A stretch of 40,901 nucleotides of DNA. Source: JBEEJL01 sp049698095 (GTDB taxonomy: Bacteria > Pseudomonadota > Gammaproteobacteria > Burkholderiales > JBEEJL01). The translations under genes were made by a program, and so were the position numbers. Shown piece after piece: positions 23,341 through 31,640 of this stretch; position 1 is the first letter of the stretch, and each line of letters starts with the position of its first letter. A model generated the notes under the pieces. That model had not been told where the DNA came from, searched no databases, and worked only from the letters and a program-made list of their open reading frames with translations. The stretch lies in the NCBI GenBank assembly GCA_049698095.1, contig JBAVXA010000019.1:1-40901 (forward strand). The letters are read 5' to 3'.

Positions 23341-23781
23341 ATGCAAATTACCCGCCGCCTCGAGTTCGACGCCGGGCACCGACTGCCCAACCACAACAGT
23401 CAGTGTCGGCATTTGCACGGGCATCGCTATGCGATAGAAATCACAGTCGATGCCGACGTGGTCGCCAGCAGCGGCTCGTCGGACGAAGGTATGGTGATGG
23501 ATTTCTCCGACGTGAAATCCATTGCCAGAGCGGTATTGGTCGACCAATGGGACCACGCATTTTTGGCTTACCGTGACGACAAACAGGTAGTCGATTTTCT
23601 CGCCAGCATCAACGGGCATAAGACTGTGCTCCTCGACGCCGTTCCGACGGCGGAAAATCTGGCGCGTACTGCTTTCGGTATTCTGCGCGAAGCTTACAGG
23701 GCGGAATGCGGCGGACGCATCAAACTGACCCGCGTACGCCTGTATGAAACGCCTAATTGCTGGGCCGATGCCCTCGCGTAA
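23341..23781 (+). CDS. queD: 6-carboxy-5,6,7,8-tetrahydropterin synthase
   Basis: 146 residues. Second step of queuosine precursor (preQ0) synthesis from 7,8-dihydroneopterin triphosphate. Zn ligands are visible as His13 (AGHRL), His26 and His28 (HLHGH), the catalytic Cys22 just before them, plus the family segments MVMDFSDVK, DHAFL, PTAENLA and RLYETPNCWA. Length is normal. No ribosome site precedes the ATG; it may have a short leader. No other queuosine genes are adjacent. Confidence 0.93.
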   Translation: MQITRRLEFDAGHRLPNHNSQCRHLHGHRYAIEITVDADVVASSGSSDEGMVMDFSDVKSIARAVLVDQWDHAFLAYRDDKQVVDFLASINGHKTVLLDAVPTAENLARTAFGILREAYRAECGGRIKLTRVRLYETPNCWADALA

Positions 23782-23900
23782 GCGTGCCAAGCCCATGATT
23801 TGATTGCAGCAAATACGGAATACATCGTAGTATGTGATGGCTGCGAAGGTAAATATGCTGTATTGCTCTGTTATCAACAAGACAAATCGAAGGATCAGCC

Positions 23901-24914
23901 ATGGCCGGCCCGAGCACAAGAATATTGCTAATCGAAAATAATGCGCACGAAGTCGACCGACTGCGGCAGGCCGTGGTGCAGGTCGGATCTTCAGCTATCG
24001 ACCTGCAGGTTGCGTCGACCCTTAATGAAGCGTTGTCCCTGCTGAAGAATATCGCTTTCAACGCAATCGTCGCCAATCTGAGTCTGCCCGACAGCCGCGG
24101 CGCCGACACCGCTCGTTCGCTCAATCTGCGAGCGCCTGATACGCCAATGATTGTCATTACCACCGCCGATCGTGAAGACGCCGGGCTGCAGGCGATGCAG
24201 CATGGCGCAGCCGGTTACATGGTGCAGAACGAAATCAGCGCCGCGATGTTGCGGCGCGAATTGCGTCACGCCATCGAACGCAAGCGCGCCGAGACCGATA
24301 TCAAAATGATGCTGGCCGAAAAGGAAATGCTGATTTCCCAGCTCACCGCGGCGAATGCGGAATTGGAACACTCGCGCGCCGCGATCGCCGAGCTGGCCAT
24401 TCGCGATGACCTCACCGGCATTTTTAACCGGCGAGAACTAAACCGCCTGATGGTCGAAGAGATCGAACGCAGCCGTCGTTCCAAATTACCTTTGGCCCTG
24501 GTCCTGATGGATATTGATCATTTCAAAAAAATCAATGACTTACATGGTCATCCGGCCGGCGATAAAATCCTGCGGCAGCTCGGCAGTTTACTCTCAACCA
24601 ATTTGCGCGGGACGGACAAACCGGCGCGTTACGGCGGCGAGGAATTCGCCATTCTGTCGCCGGATTTGCCGAAAATGGCCGCTGCCGCCATGGCGGAACG
24701 CTTACGCGGTATTGTCGCCGGCCATGTGTTCACGGTAAGCGGCGAAGACAAGAAGACTCTGGTCATTCCGCTTACCGTGAGCCTCGGTGTCGCGATTTAT
24801 CCAGACCACGGCGATACACCGGACGATATTTTCAAAGCAGCCGACATGGCGATGTATCACGCGAAAGATCTCGGGCGTAACACTGTCGCCAGCCTGAAAG
24901 GGCCGCCCGCCTGA
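23901..24914 (+). CDS. Diguanylate cyclase with degenerate receiver domain
   Basis: 337 residues. Receiver domain (about 5-125), short coiled coil (about 128-165), GGDEF domain (about 168-335). The GGDEF half looks active: DDLTGIFNRRE, LMDIDHFKKIND, RYGGEEF (active site 245-249) and an inhibitory I-site RGTD at 236-239. In the receiver the phosphoacceptor position is Asn59 (IVANLSLPD instead of xxDLSLPD), the acidic pocket reads IENN, and the conserved Lys near 109 is Gln (GYMVQN). Phosphorylation by the usual route is therefore unlikely. AGGA 6 nt before ATG. It is followed after 179 bp by another cyclic-di-GMP gene on the same strand. Confidence 0.92.
   Translation: MAGPSTRILLIENNAHEVDRLRQAVVQVGSSAIDLQVASTLNEALSLLKNIAFNAIVANLSLPDSRGADTARSLNLRAPDTPMIVITTADREDAGLQAMQHGAAGYMVQNEISAAMLRRELRHAIERKRAETDIKMMLAEKEMLISQLTAANAELEHSRAAIAELAIRDDLTGIFNRRELNRLMVEEIERSRRSKLPLALVLMDIDHFKKINDLHGHPAGDKILRQLGSLLSTNLRGTDKPARYGGEEFAILSPDLPKMAAAAMAERLRGIVAGHVFTVSGEDKKTLVIPLTVSLGVAIYPDHGDTPDDIFKAADMAMYHAKDLGRNTVASLKGPPA
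24530..24543 (+). promoter_or_regulatory. IHF consensus match inside a GGDEF gene (possibly chance)
   Basis: AATCAATGACTTAC matches WATCAANNNNTTR, but it encodes the KINDL of the strongly conserved FKKINDLHGH segment, so protein constraint is a sufficient explanation. Confidence 0.25.
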
Positions 24915-25053
24915 TTTTCCGGGCCATTTCCGGTCGCATGGCCGAACATAACATTTATTTGGATGTGTCCTACATCACAGCATTTGTTCGAGCAACGCCC
25001 TTACCCTGTATAGGTCGTGAAAGATTTATTGGGTTTAATAATTAATTCAATAA

Positions 25054-25067
25054 ATTCAATCAGTTAA
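25054..25067 (+). promoter_or_regulatory. IHF-like AT-rich element, near match
   Basis: ATTCAATCAGTTAA, one base from the consensus, in an AT-rich tract 27 bp before the GGDEF-EAL start. Confidence 0.4.
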
Positions 25068-25093
25068 TTAAAAAAGGTCAAAACGCTGTCGCT

Positions 25094-27331
25094 ATGCAGG
25101 TCCAGTTTAAATTACTGCGCTATTTTTCCATCGCCAGCCTGATTTCCATCGTGCTGGCGGCAGCGGCGTTGGTGGCGTTTTATCGCCACACCGCGATGCA
25201 AAGCATGGTGCAGGAAAAACAGGATCAGAACCAGGCGATGGTGCGGCTGTTCTCGGACACGCTGTGGCCGAAATACGCGCCGTTTTTTAACGCGTACTCC
25301 GCGAAAGACCCAGAGTCGGTACGCAGCGACGCGCGTACTGCAGAGCTGATTAATCTCTCCCGCGCGAGCCTGATGAGTCTCGGCGCGGTCAAAGTCAAGG
25401 TATACGATAAGTCCGGCGTGACGATTTTTTCCACCGAGAGCCAGCAAATCGGCAACAGCCAGGCCGACAATGCAGGGGTAAAAAAGGCGCTCGCCGGTCA
25501 AATATTCAGCGAGCTGAATCATAAGGACAAGTTCAATTCGTTTGATCGTCCGGAGCTGATTTACCAGCGCAACCTGATCACGTCTTACCTGCCGTACCGC
25601 AACGCGCAGACGCAGGCGGTCGAAGGCGTGGTCGAAATTTACTCCGATGTGACCGAGCTATCCGAGCGCATCGCCGCCACGCAGCGCAACCTGATGTACG
25701 GCGTGATTCTGGTGCTGGGCGCACTCTACGGCGTGCTGTTTTTGATTGTGAAACGTGGTAACGACGTAATCCGCAAAAACGAGGTTGAGCGTAACCGCGC
25801 GCAAAAAGAACTGGTACTGGCGCGTGAATCGCTCGAGCAACGCGTGCAAAAGCGGACCGAAGCACTGAAAAAAGTGAACGCCGACCTGAAGCTGGAAATC
25901 ACCGAACGCAAGCGCAATGAAGACCGCATTCGCGAAATGGCGTATTTCGATCACCTGACCAAATTACCCAATCGCGCTTTTTTCAAATCGCAACTCGAGA
26001 CCAGTATCAGTTACGCCAAGCGCAAAAACCAGATGCTCGCGGTGATGTTCATGGACCTCGATCACTTCAAGCGCATAAACGACACGCTCGGCCACACGAT
26101 GGGCGACGACTTGCTGCAGCAGGTGGCACGCCGCCTTACGCAATGCGTTCGCGGCGAAGACATGGTGGCATCGGTGACCAAATATCCCGTGTCGGAGCAG
26201 GGCAACAGCGTCGCGCGTCTGGGCGGCGACGAATTCACCTTGCTTGTCACCGACGTGGTCAGTCCATACAACGCCGGCAAGGTTGCGCGTCGCGTCATTG
26301 AATCGTTCAGCGTGCCGTTTCGCCTCGGTATACATCAGGTGCAGGTCAGCCCATCTCTCGGCATTTCGTTTTATCCATTCGACGGGCAGGACGTCGACAG
26401 CCTGCTGATGACTGCCGACACGGCGATGTACCACGCGAAAGAGCAGGGTCGCAATAATTACCAGTTCTATTCCAAATCGATGAATGCCGCGGCGTTTGAA
26501 AAACTTTCGCTCGAAAGCAGTTTGCGCAAAGCTATGGAGCGCAATGAATTCGTACTGTATTACCAGCCGCAAATCGAGGCAAAGACGCGCCGTATTGTCG
26601 GCATGGAGGCGCTGATCCGCTGGAACCATCCGGAGATGGGCCTGGTCGCGCCGTCGCATTTCATTCCGCTGGCGGAAGAGACCGGTCTTATCGTACAGAT
26701 TGGCGAATGGGTGCTGGATACCGCATGTCGCCAGAACAAGGCGTGGCAAAACGCCGGCTTCGCGCCGGTGCGCGTCGCCGTGAATATCTCCAGCCCCCAC
26801 TTCCGCCAGGAGCGTCTGCTTGAGGCGACGTCCCTCGCATTAAATAACAGTCAGCTCGATGCGAGCTATCTGGAAATTGAAGTGACGGAAAGTCTGCTGA
26901 TGCAGAACATCGAGTCGACCATTGCCGTGCTGGAAAAACTCAAATCGATGGGCGTCAAATTATCCATTGACGATTTCGGAACCGGCTACTCTTCACTCAA
27001 TTATTTGCAGCGTTTCCCGATCGATGCGCTCAAAATCGACCGCAGTTTCGTCAAGGACCTCGGCAATACGCCGGATGACGCGGCCATCACGCGCGCCATT
27101 ATCGCCATGGCGGACAGCCTGAACCTCAGCGTGGTCGCCGAGGGCGTGGAAACGGAAAAGCAAATGGACATCCTGCAATCGATGGGCTGTCAGGAAATGC
27201 AAGGCTATCTGTTCAGCCAGCCGGTTCCGGCGCAGGTTGCCAGCCAGTTACTGCGCGCCGGCATGATTCAGGCAAAGCCGAAAGGCGACGATATCGATGC
27301 AGCTGGGAATCTGCTCAGGCTGGTGAAGTAA
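25094..27331 (+). CDS. Membrane GGDEF-EAL cyclic-di-GMP protein
   Basis: 745 residues. Makes and/or hydrolyses cyclic-di-GMP. Membrane segment 1 (about 10-30), periplasmic sensor region (31-198), membrane segment 2 (about 199-219), coiled coil (225-275), GGDEF domain (about 280-455) and EAL domain (about 468-720). RLGGDEF (375-381) is intact. RGED (353-356) resembles the I-site, but about 14 extra residues separate it from GGDEF, a variant seen in other GGDEF-EAL proteins. The EAL half has MEALIRW (505-507), DDFGTGYSSL, LKIDRSFVKDL and VVAEGVET, so both halves may be active. Only a weak AGG lies upstream of the ATG. It probably works with the preceding receiver-GGDEF protein only by proximity. 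Confidence 0.92.
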   Translation: MQVQFKLLRYFSIASLISIVLAAAALVAFYRHTAMQSMVQEKQDQNQAMVRLFSDTLWPKYAPFFNAYSAKDPESVRSDARTAELINLSRASLMSLGAVKVKVYDKSGVTIFSTESQQIGNSQADNAGVKKALAGQIFSELNHKDKFNSFDRPELIYQRNLITSYLPYRNAQTQAVEGVVEIYSDVTELSERIAATQRNLMYGVILVLGALYGVLFLIVKRGNDVIRKNEVERNRAQKELVLARESLEQRVQKRTEALKKVNADLKLEITERKRNEDRIREMAYFDHLTKLPNRAFFKSQLETSISYAKRKNQMLAVMFMDLDHFKRINDTLGHTMGDDLLQQVARRLTQCVRGEDMVASVTKYPVSEQGNSVARLGGDEFTLLVTDVVSPYNAGKVARRVIESFSVPFRLGIHQVQVSPSLGISFYPFDGQDVDSLLMTADTAMYHAKEQGRNNYQFYSKSMNAAAFEKLSLESSLRKAMERNEFVLYYQPQIEAKTRRIVGMEALIRWNHPEMGLVAPSHFIPLAEETGLIVQIGEWVLDTACRQNKAWQNAGFAPVRVAVNISSPHFRQERLLEATSLALNNSQLDASYLEIEVTESLLMQNIESTIAVLEKLKSMGVKLSIDDFGTGYSSLNYLQRFPIDALKIDRSFVKDLGNTPDDAAITRAIIAMADSLNLSVVAEGVETEKQMDILQSMGCQEMQGYLFSQPVPAQVASQLLRAGMIQAKPKGDDIDAAGNLLRLVK

Positions 27332-27453
27332 ACCAGCGGTTGCCGAAAGCCCATACGCCGCGATCAGCGGCTCGATTGAATATTGATTGGGCACACGGCA
27401 AGATTCGAGCCTGTATGCAGTTTAATTTGAAAGGGAGGGAGAAAAAATAAAAT

Positions 27454-27541
27454 TGGCGGAAGCGGTGAGATTCGAACTCACGGACGGTTTCCCGTCGCTA
27501 GTTTTCAAGACTAGTGCCTTAAACCACTCGGCCACACTTCC
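27454..27541 (-). tRNA. tRNA-Ser(TGA)
   Basis: 88 nt including encoded CCA. Acceptor GGAAGTG pairs with the 3' CGCTTCC (one G-T pair), D arm GGCCGAGTGG, anticodon stem CTAGT/ACTAG with loop CTTGAAA (anticodon TGA), variable arm GACGGGAAACCGTC, T arm GTGAGTTCGAATCTCAC. Downstream on its strand is a T-rich tract without a clear hairpin. Confidence 0.95.
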
Positions 27542-27644
27542 GTTATGTCATTGATGCCTGAAACAATTCGCTAGTTCTGTCTCCGCCCGACGTAAAGCTT
27601 CGCGCTTTCCATCGTGCTGCACCGCCACGCCTGCTAGCGTAGTC

Positions 27645-27687
27645 GTCTGGTCAAGAGCAGAGCCGCAAACCACTCGGCCAGAGACGC
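27645..27687 (-). pseudogene. tRNA-Ser remnant, 5' half
   Basis: On the plus strand, AAACCACTCGGCCA (27667-27680) is identical to part of the functional tRNA-Ser(TGA) (27521-27534), and TCAAGA containing the TGA anticodon lies the same 10 nt away in both. The anticodon stem is broken (about 3 of 5 pairs) and no T arm or matching acceptor follows. It therefore looks like a decayed tRNA-Ser copy upstream of the intact gene. Confidence 0.6.
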
Positions 27688-27732
27688 TCGAAAAATTTCT
27701 ATTTTATTGATTTTATTGACTATTTTGTTGAC

Positions 27733-27741
27733 ATTATACCA
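27733..27741 (-). promoter_or_regulatory. Extended -10 promoter for tRNA-Ser(TGA)
   Basis: Minus strand reads TGGTATAAT, a full extended -10 (TGnTATAAT). A transcript starting here would run through the tRNA-Ser remnant and then the intact tRNA-Ser(TGA). No clear -35 is seen. Confidence 0.5.
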
Positions 27742-27842
27742 GTATCCGGCAAAAATTTCCACTACTGACTATTCCTACTTGCAACTTTACGGGGGGTTGG
27801 GTAGTCTTACCCGCGTTACATTCCTCTTTATAAGGATCTTCC

Positions 27843-28535
27843 ATGCAACCTGAAATGATGAAAACTGTTTCCACAACCGGCTTTGGTTCCGTCTCGGCCA
27901 ATAAGGTTCTGCGGAATACTTATATGTTATTGGGTCTGTCGATGATACCGACGGTATTCGGCGCGTGGCTCGGTATGCAAATGAAGTTTTCGTTTTTCGC
28001 TGGCAATCCGGCCATCGGATTTATCGCTTTTCTGGCGATTGCATTCGGTTTCTTTTACGCCATCGAGAAAACTAAAAATAGTCCGCTCGGTGTCGCGATA
28101 CTTTTGGGTTTTACGTTTTTCATGGGCCTGATGTTGTCGCGCCTGGTAGGCAACGTGATGGGGCTTAGCAACGGCGGCACGCTGGTGATGACGGCTTTCG
28201 GCGGCACGGCGGCGATATTTACCGCGATGTCGATGCTCGGCCAGGTGATCAAAAAGGACCTGTCAGCAATGGGCAAGTTCCTTTTCATCGGCATGTTGCT
28301 GCTATTGCTCGCCGGCTTCGCCAACATCTGGCTGCAGATGCCCATGCTGTATGTGGCATTTTCCGTGATTGCCATCGGCATTTTTTCCGCCTTTATGGTG
28401 TATGACGTGCAGCGTATCGTGAACGGCGGCGAAACCAATTACATTTCGGCTACGTTGGCGCTTTACCTGAGTATCTACAACGTGTTCACCAATCTGCTTT
28501 CCCTGCTGGGTATTTTCGGCGGCAATCGCGAATAG
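27843..28535 (+). CDS. yccA: Bax inhibitor-1/YccA family membrane protein
   Basis: 230 residues with seven hydrophobic segments, the BI-1 fold. YccA of E. coli is a substrate and modulator of the membrane protease FtsH. Recognised from the N-terminal SVSANKVLRNTYMLLGLSMIPT, the central FTFFMGLMLSRL and the C-terminal MVYDVQRIVNGGETNYISATLALYLSIYN, which holds the conserved YD and acidic residues of the last helices. It stands alone and ends at a terminator shared with the convergent rlmD. Confidence 0.93.
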   Translation: MQPEMMKTVSTTGFGSVSANKVLRNTYMLLGLSMIPTVFGAWLGMQMKFSFFAGNPAIGFIAFLAIAFGFFYAIEKTKNSPLGVAILLGFTFFMGLMLSRLVGNVMGLSNGGTLVMTAFGGTAAIFTAMSMLGQVIKKDLSAMGKFLFIGMLLLLLAGFANIWLQMPMLYVAFSVIAIGIFSAFMVYDVQRIVNGGETNYISATLALYLSIYNVFTNLLSLLGIFGGNRE

Positions 28536-28551
28536 GTTTTTCGGCATGTAT

Positions 28552-28578
28552 AAAAAGGCAGCTTCGGCTGCCTTTTTT
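28552..28578. terminator. Bidirectional terminator between yccA and rlmD
   Basis: AAAAAGGCAGC-TTCG-GCTGCCTTTTTT: perfect GC stem closed by a UUCG tetraloop and flanked by A5 and T6, so it can end both convergent transcripts. Confidence 0.95.
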
Positions 28579-28590
28579 ATTGCGCCGGCA

Positions 28591-29886
28591 TCATGCATGT
28601 TCGAACAAGGCCATCGACTCCACATGCGCCGTATGCGGAAACATGTTGATCACGCCGGCGGCGCGCAGTTGGTAGCCCTTGGTATTCACCAGCACCGCAG
28701 CATCGCGCGCCAGGGTAGCCGGATTGCACGATACATAGACGATGCTGCGCGGCGCATGTTCGCCCAGCGCTTTCACCACTTCAACCGCGCCGTCGCGCGG
28801 CGGGTCGATCAGCATTTTATCAAAATGTCCCAGCGCGGCCATGCTCTGCTCGGTTGCCTTAAACAGATCCGCAACCACAAAGCTGGTCGTTCCACCGAGA
28901 CTATTCCGCAACGCATTTTGCGTCGCGCGTTTTACCATCGCTTCGCTGCCTTCTACCCCGACCACGCGCGCCGCGCGCCGGGCCAGCGGCAAGCTGAAAT
29001 TGCCAATGCCGCAAAACAGATCGGCTATCTTTTCGTCCGGCTGCGGGTTCAGCAGATCGATTGCCCGGCTGATCAATATTTGGTTGATGTCGGAATTTAC
29101 CTGCGTAAATTCGATCGGTGAATAGGGCATGACAATGTTGAAGGCCGGGATGGTGTAATACAAAGGCGGTGCGTCGAGCGGGTAAAACGGCTTGACAGTT
29201 TCCGGCCCTTTGGTCTGTAACCAGAACTGGATGTCGTGTCGATCGGCGAATGCTTTTAGCAAAATCTCGTCGTTTGAATCAAGCGGCTCGAGGATGCGCA
29301 ACACCAGTACCGTCACGGCATCGCCGACTGCCAGTTCAATCTGTGGCAAACGCTCCCTGATACTGAGTTTCTCGATCAGTTCGCGCAACGGCACGATCAG
29401 CGCGGATACATGCGGAGGCAGGATATCGCACGAATCCAGGTCGGCGACAAAGCTGGAATGCTTTTCGTGAAACCCCACCAGTTCGCGACCTTTTTTCTGC
29501 ACAAAGCGGGCCGACAAGCGGGCGCGTTTGCGATAGCCCCACGGCGCGCCGTACAGCGGCGGCAGGATCTGCTCCGGTTTCACTTTGCCGATGCGCGCGA
29601 GATTGTCTTCCAGCACGCGTTGCTTGACTGCTACCTGCGCCGTATGCTCGAGATGCTGCATCGCGCAGCCGCCGCAGATTTGAAAATGCTTGCAGCCGGG
29701 CTCGGTGCGGATCGCGCTGTGGCGAAAAACCTGGTCGACGCGTGCGAATTCGTAATGCGGCTTTTTGCGATAAGACTGGTAGCTGACATGCTCGCCAATC
29801 AACGCGCCTTCAATGAAAATGACTTTGCCGTCGTGGTGCGCAATGCCGCGTCCATCCTGATCGAGGGATTCAATGCTGACTGTCAT
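28591..29886 (-). CDS. rlmD: 23S rRNA (uracil(1939)-C(5))-methyltransferase
   Basis: 431 residues. SAM-dependent methylation of U1939 in 23S rRNA. N-terminal TRAM domain (about 1-55), a [4Fe-4S] cluster set C65, C71, C74 (CKHFQICGGC) and C153, then the methyltransferase fold with DLFCGIGNFSLPLA for SAM, DPPRDGA, the nucleophile in VSCNPATLARD and a C-terminal Glu423 (HVESMALFEHA). Length fits RlmD/RumA. No good ribosome site is seen before the ATG, so coupling to the upstream same-strand hydroxylase gene (30-nt gap) is plausible. Confidence 0.95.
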   Translation of the reverse strand: MTVSIESLDQDGRGIAHHDGKVIFIEGALIGEHVSYQSYRKKPHYEFARVDQVFRHSAIRTEPGCKHFQICGGCAMQHLEHTAQVAVKQRVLEDNLARIGKVKPEQILPPLYGAPWGYRKRARLSARFVQKKGRELVGFHEKHSSFVADLDSCDILPPHVSALIVPLRELIEKLSIRERLPQIELAVGDAVTVLVLRILEPLDSNDEILLKAFADRHDIQFWLQTKGPETVKPFYPLDAPPLYYTIPAFNIVMPYSPIEFTQVNSDINQILISRAIDLLNPQPDEKIADLFCGIGNFSLPLARRAARVVGVEGSEAMVKRATQNALRNSLGGTTSFVVADLFKATEQSMAALGHFDKMLIDPPRDGAVEVVKALGEHAPRSIVYVSCNPATLARDAAVLVNTKGYQLRAAGVINMFPHTAHVESMALFEHA

Positions 29887-29898
29887 GGAATTTGCTGG

Positions 29899-29912
29899 CG
29901 AATTATTTGATT
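29899..29912 (-). promoter_or_regulatory. IHF-like AT-rich element, near match
   Basis: Minus strand AATCAAATAATTCG, differing from WATCAANNNNTTR at the last position only. It fills the 30-bp gap between the hydroxylase gene and rlmD. Confidence 0.35.
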
Positions 29913-29916
29913 TGAT

Positions 29917-30882
29917 TCAGGCAGTTTGTCCGCGGCCGGAAACCGCGGCGATCATGCGCCGGAAACCGAGCACCTGTTGCTGCCAGAATCCGTCGCCGTA
30001 TTCGCGTCCCTGCAGTTGATCGGCAATGCCGGTGGGAAAATGGCCGCGCGAAAAATTCGCCGTGCCGAAAATAATGTCCCAAACTGGAAATAATACGGCG
30101 AAATTACAGCCGTGTCGCCTGCCGCTTTGTTCGATATTGATCGCGTGGTGCACGCGGTGGTAATGCGGGCTGACCAATAGTTTTTCACCAACCCGACCGA
30201 ACGTGAACGGCACATTCGCGTGCGAGAAGCTTTCTATCATGCGCACGAAAATGATCAGCAACACAAACTGCGCCGGGGGGACGCCGATCAGCAAGGCCAC
30301 GGCCGCCACCCACAAGTCGCGAATCAAGCCATCGAGCAAGTGATTGCGATCGTCGGTCCAGAAACTCATCACGCGCTGGCTGTGGTGCACACTGTGCAGT
30401 GCCCACCAGACATTAAAGCGATGCTGTAGTCGATGGCGCACATATTCAGAAAAATCCAATATAATCAAATAGATAACAAAGCTCAATAATGGCATTGCGG
30501 ACAGGGCCGGAAAATAATCTTCGAGGTTATGCGGTATCACGTCGTGCAGGCGCAACCAGCTGCTGATAGCAGATTCGATTGGCGCGAGCATGAAGAAAAA
30601 AATCAACGGCAGAACGCCGAGGCGGGTGAGCAAGGTGTAAATGATGTCGACGCGCGTGCCGCTGCGATCGCGCCATTGCTCGACCGGGAAACGCACTTCA
30701 AGCGGGCGCATAATGGCGACCATAGCGGCAAGCTCAATCAGTCCGTAAAGAAATAATCCCAGCGCCGTAAAGCTTTCTTCGATATACGCCATGGCGCCGA
30801 TCGAAAACATCAAGGGCTGCAACGCGTGCTCGAACAACCAGCCGTGCACCAGCGCAAAAATATTTTCCAGCCACTCGATCAT
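29917..30882 (-). CDS. Fatty acid hydroxylase/sterol desaturase family membrane protein
   Basis: 321 residues. Di-iron membrane oxygenase of the PF04116 type. Several hydrophobic helices frame the His clusters: H150-x3-H154 (HRLQH), HSVHH (163-167), and HYHRVHH (239-245), together enough for the eight-His site. Substrates in the family range from fatty acids and ceramides to carotenoids; none can be chosen here. The ATG overlaps the stop of the polysaccharide deacetylase gene by 4 nt (ATGA), so it is the last gene of a coupled three-gene set. A long in-frame extension upstream of this start is out of phase with the deacetylase gene and is not used. Confidence 0.88.
   Translation of the reverse strand: MIEWLENIFALVHGWLFEHALQPLMFSIGAMAYIEESFTALGLFLYGLIELAAMVAIMRPLEVRFPVEQWRDRSGTRVDIIYTLLTRLGVLPLIFFFMLAPIESAISSWLRLHDVIPHNLEDYFPALSAMPLLSFVIYLIILDFSEYVRHRLQHRFNVWWALHSVHHSQRVMSFWTDDRNHLLDGLIRDLWVAAVALLIGVPPAQFVLLIIFVRMIESFSHANVPFTFGRVGEKLLVSPHYHRVHHAINIEQSGRRHGCNFAVLFPVWDIIFGTANFSRGHFPTGIADQLQGREYGDGFWQQQVLGFRRMIAAVSGRGQTA
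30463..30476 (+). promoter_or_regulatory. IHF-like AT-rich element, weak match
   Basis: AATCAAATAGATAA, close to the 14-mer found at 14962 and 33402 but lacking the TT of the consensus. It is antisense within the hydroxylase gene, where the residues are YLIILDF. Confidence 0.3.
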
Positions 30883-31640
30883 TTGGCCGCAGCTTTTCTT
30901 TGCGCAATGGTCGCAAAACACATTCCGCGGGTTTTCAGATTGGCGATCAGAGGATCGAGTATCGGCGCCAGCGCCTGTTTTCGCGACCAAACCCCGAGAT
31001 GCATGAGTAGGATGTCGCCGTCGCGAATATCGCGCCGGGCCTGTTTCAGCAGCATATCGTTGGGATGGGTTTCGCTTGGATATTCGTCGCCGAGAAACCC
31101 GGCTTTGGCCCAATCCACATGCTGCGAATAACCGCATTGCGCTGCATAAGCGAGCGCCCGCGGAGTGGTGCGTCCGCCCGGCGCGCGCCAGAGCGGGTCG
31201 AATCGGCGGCCGGTCATTTTTTCGAATGCCAGATCCGGTTTGCGCAATTCAGCACATAGCGCAGCGGCATCGAGCAATGCCGTTTTGCCGCTTTTGCTTA
31301 CGTAGGCGACTTTATCCATTCCGACGTCGCGACGAAAATAATCGTGCGCCCAGGTGTGGCTGCCGAATGCGTGGCCCTCATCGGCGCGGGCTTTCCAGTA
31401 ACCCGCCCAGCTTAGGTCGAGCGAATGATCGCCGCGAAAGGTGCTTTCGTTCGCCAGAAAAAATGTTGCTTTCACCTGATGTTTGTTCAGCGTCGCCGCG
31501 ATGTCTTCAGCCTGCGCCATATTTCCGGTATCGAAAGTCAGGTACACCGTGCCAGTACAAGCCGCGGCATGGGAAAGCGGCGCCAGCGCGAGCAACAGAG
31601 GAAGAAAATGCAGCAAATGTTTTGCGCGATTTTTCTTCAT
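30879..31640 (-). CDS. Exported polysaccharide deacetylase (NodB fold)
   Basis: 253 residues with a signal peptide (MKKNRAKHLLHFLPLLLALA, cleavage near SHA|A). Zn-dependent removal of N- or O-acetyl groups from a glycan. Motif 1 reads TFDTGN: the base Asp37 is kept, while the second Asp of the usual TFDDGP, a metal ligand, is Thr38. PdaA-type enzymes carry TFDNGY here, so a variant metal site is plausible. Motif 2 is SHTWAHD with His95 and His99, motif 3 RAPGGR, and the last DGDILLMHLG. Both ends overlap neighbours by 4 nt (ATGA), showing tight coupling to the beta-propeller and hydroxylase genes. Confidence 0.88.
   Translation of the reverse strand: MKKNRAKHLLHFLPLLLALAPLSHAAACTGTVYLTFDTGNMAQAEDIAATLNKHQVKATFFLANESTFRGDHSLDLSWAGYWKARADEGHAFGSHTWAHDYFRRDVGMDKVAYVSKSGKTALLDAAALCAELRKPDLAFEKMTGRRFDPLWRAPGGRTTPRALAYAAQCGYSQHVDWAKAGFLGDEYPSETHPNDMLLKQARRDIRDGDILLMHLGVWSRKQALAPILDPLIANLKTRGMCFATIAQRKAAAK

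Larger units (their letters stand above)
27542..27842. other. Intergenic stretch between tRNA-Ser(TGA) and yccA
   Basis: About 300 bp without a protein gene. It holds a tRNA-Ser remnant (27645-27687, minus), an AT-rich tract (27696-27735) that partly resembles the dispersed IHF-like element, an extended -10 on the minus strand, and on the plus strand TTGACA (27728-27733) with AAAAAT 17 nt later as a weak yccA promoter. AAGGA lies 7 nt before the yccA ATG. Confidence 0.6.

Noticed and set aside
24530..24543. Exact IHF consensus match in the GGDEF gene as strong evidence for the dispersed element
   Set aside because: The residues KINDL are conserved in GGDEF proteins and force most of the bases, so I do not weigh this copy; without it nine exact matches remain.
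25964..26800. 278-codon minus-strand frame within the GGDEF-EAL gene
   Set aside because: Antisense shadow of conserved GGDEF/EAL motifs; His/Arg-rich translation without family resemblance.
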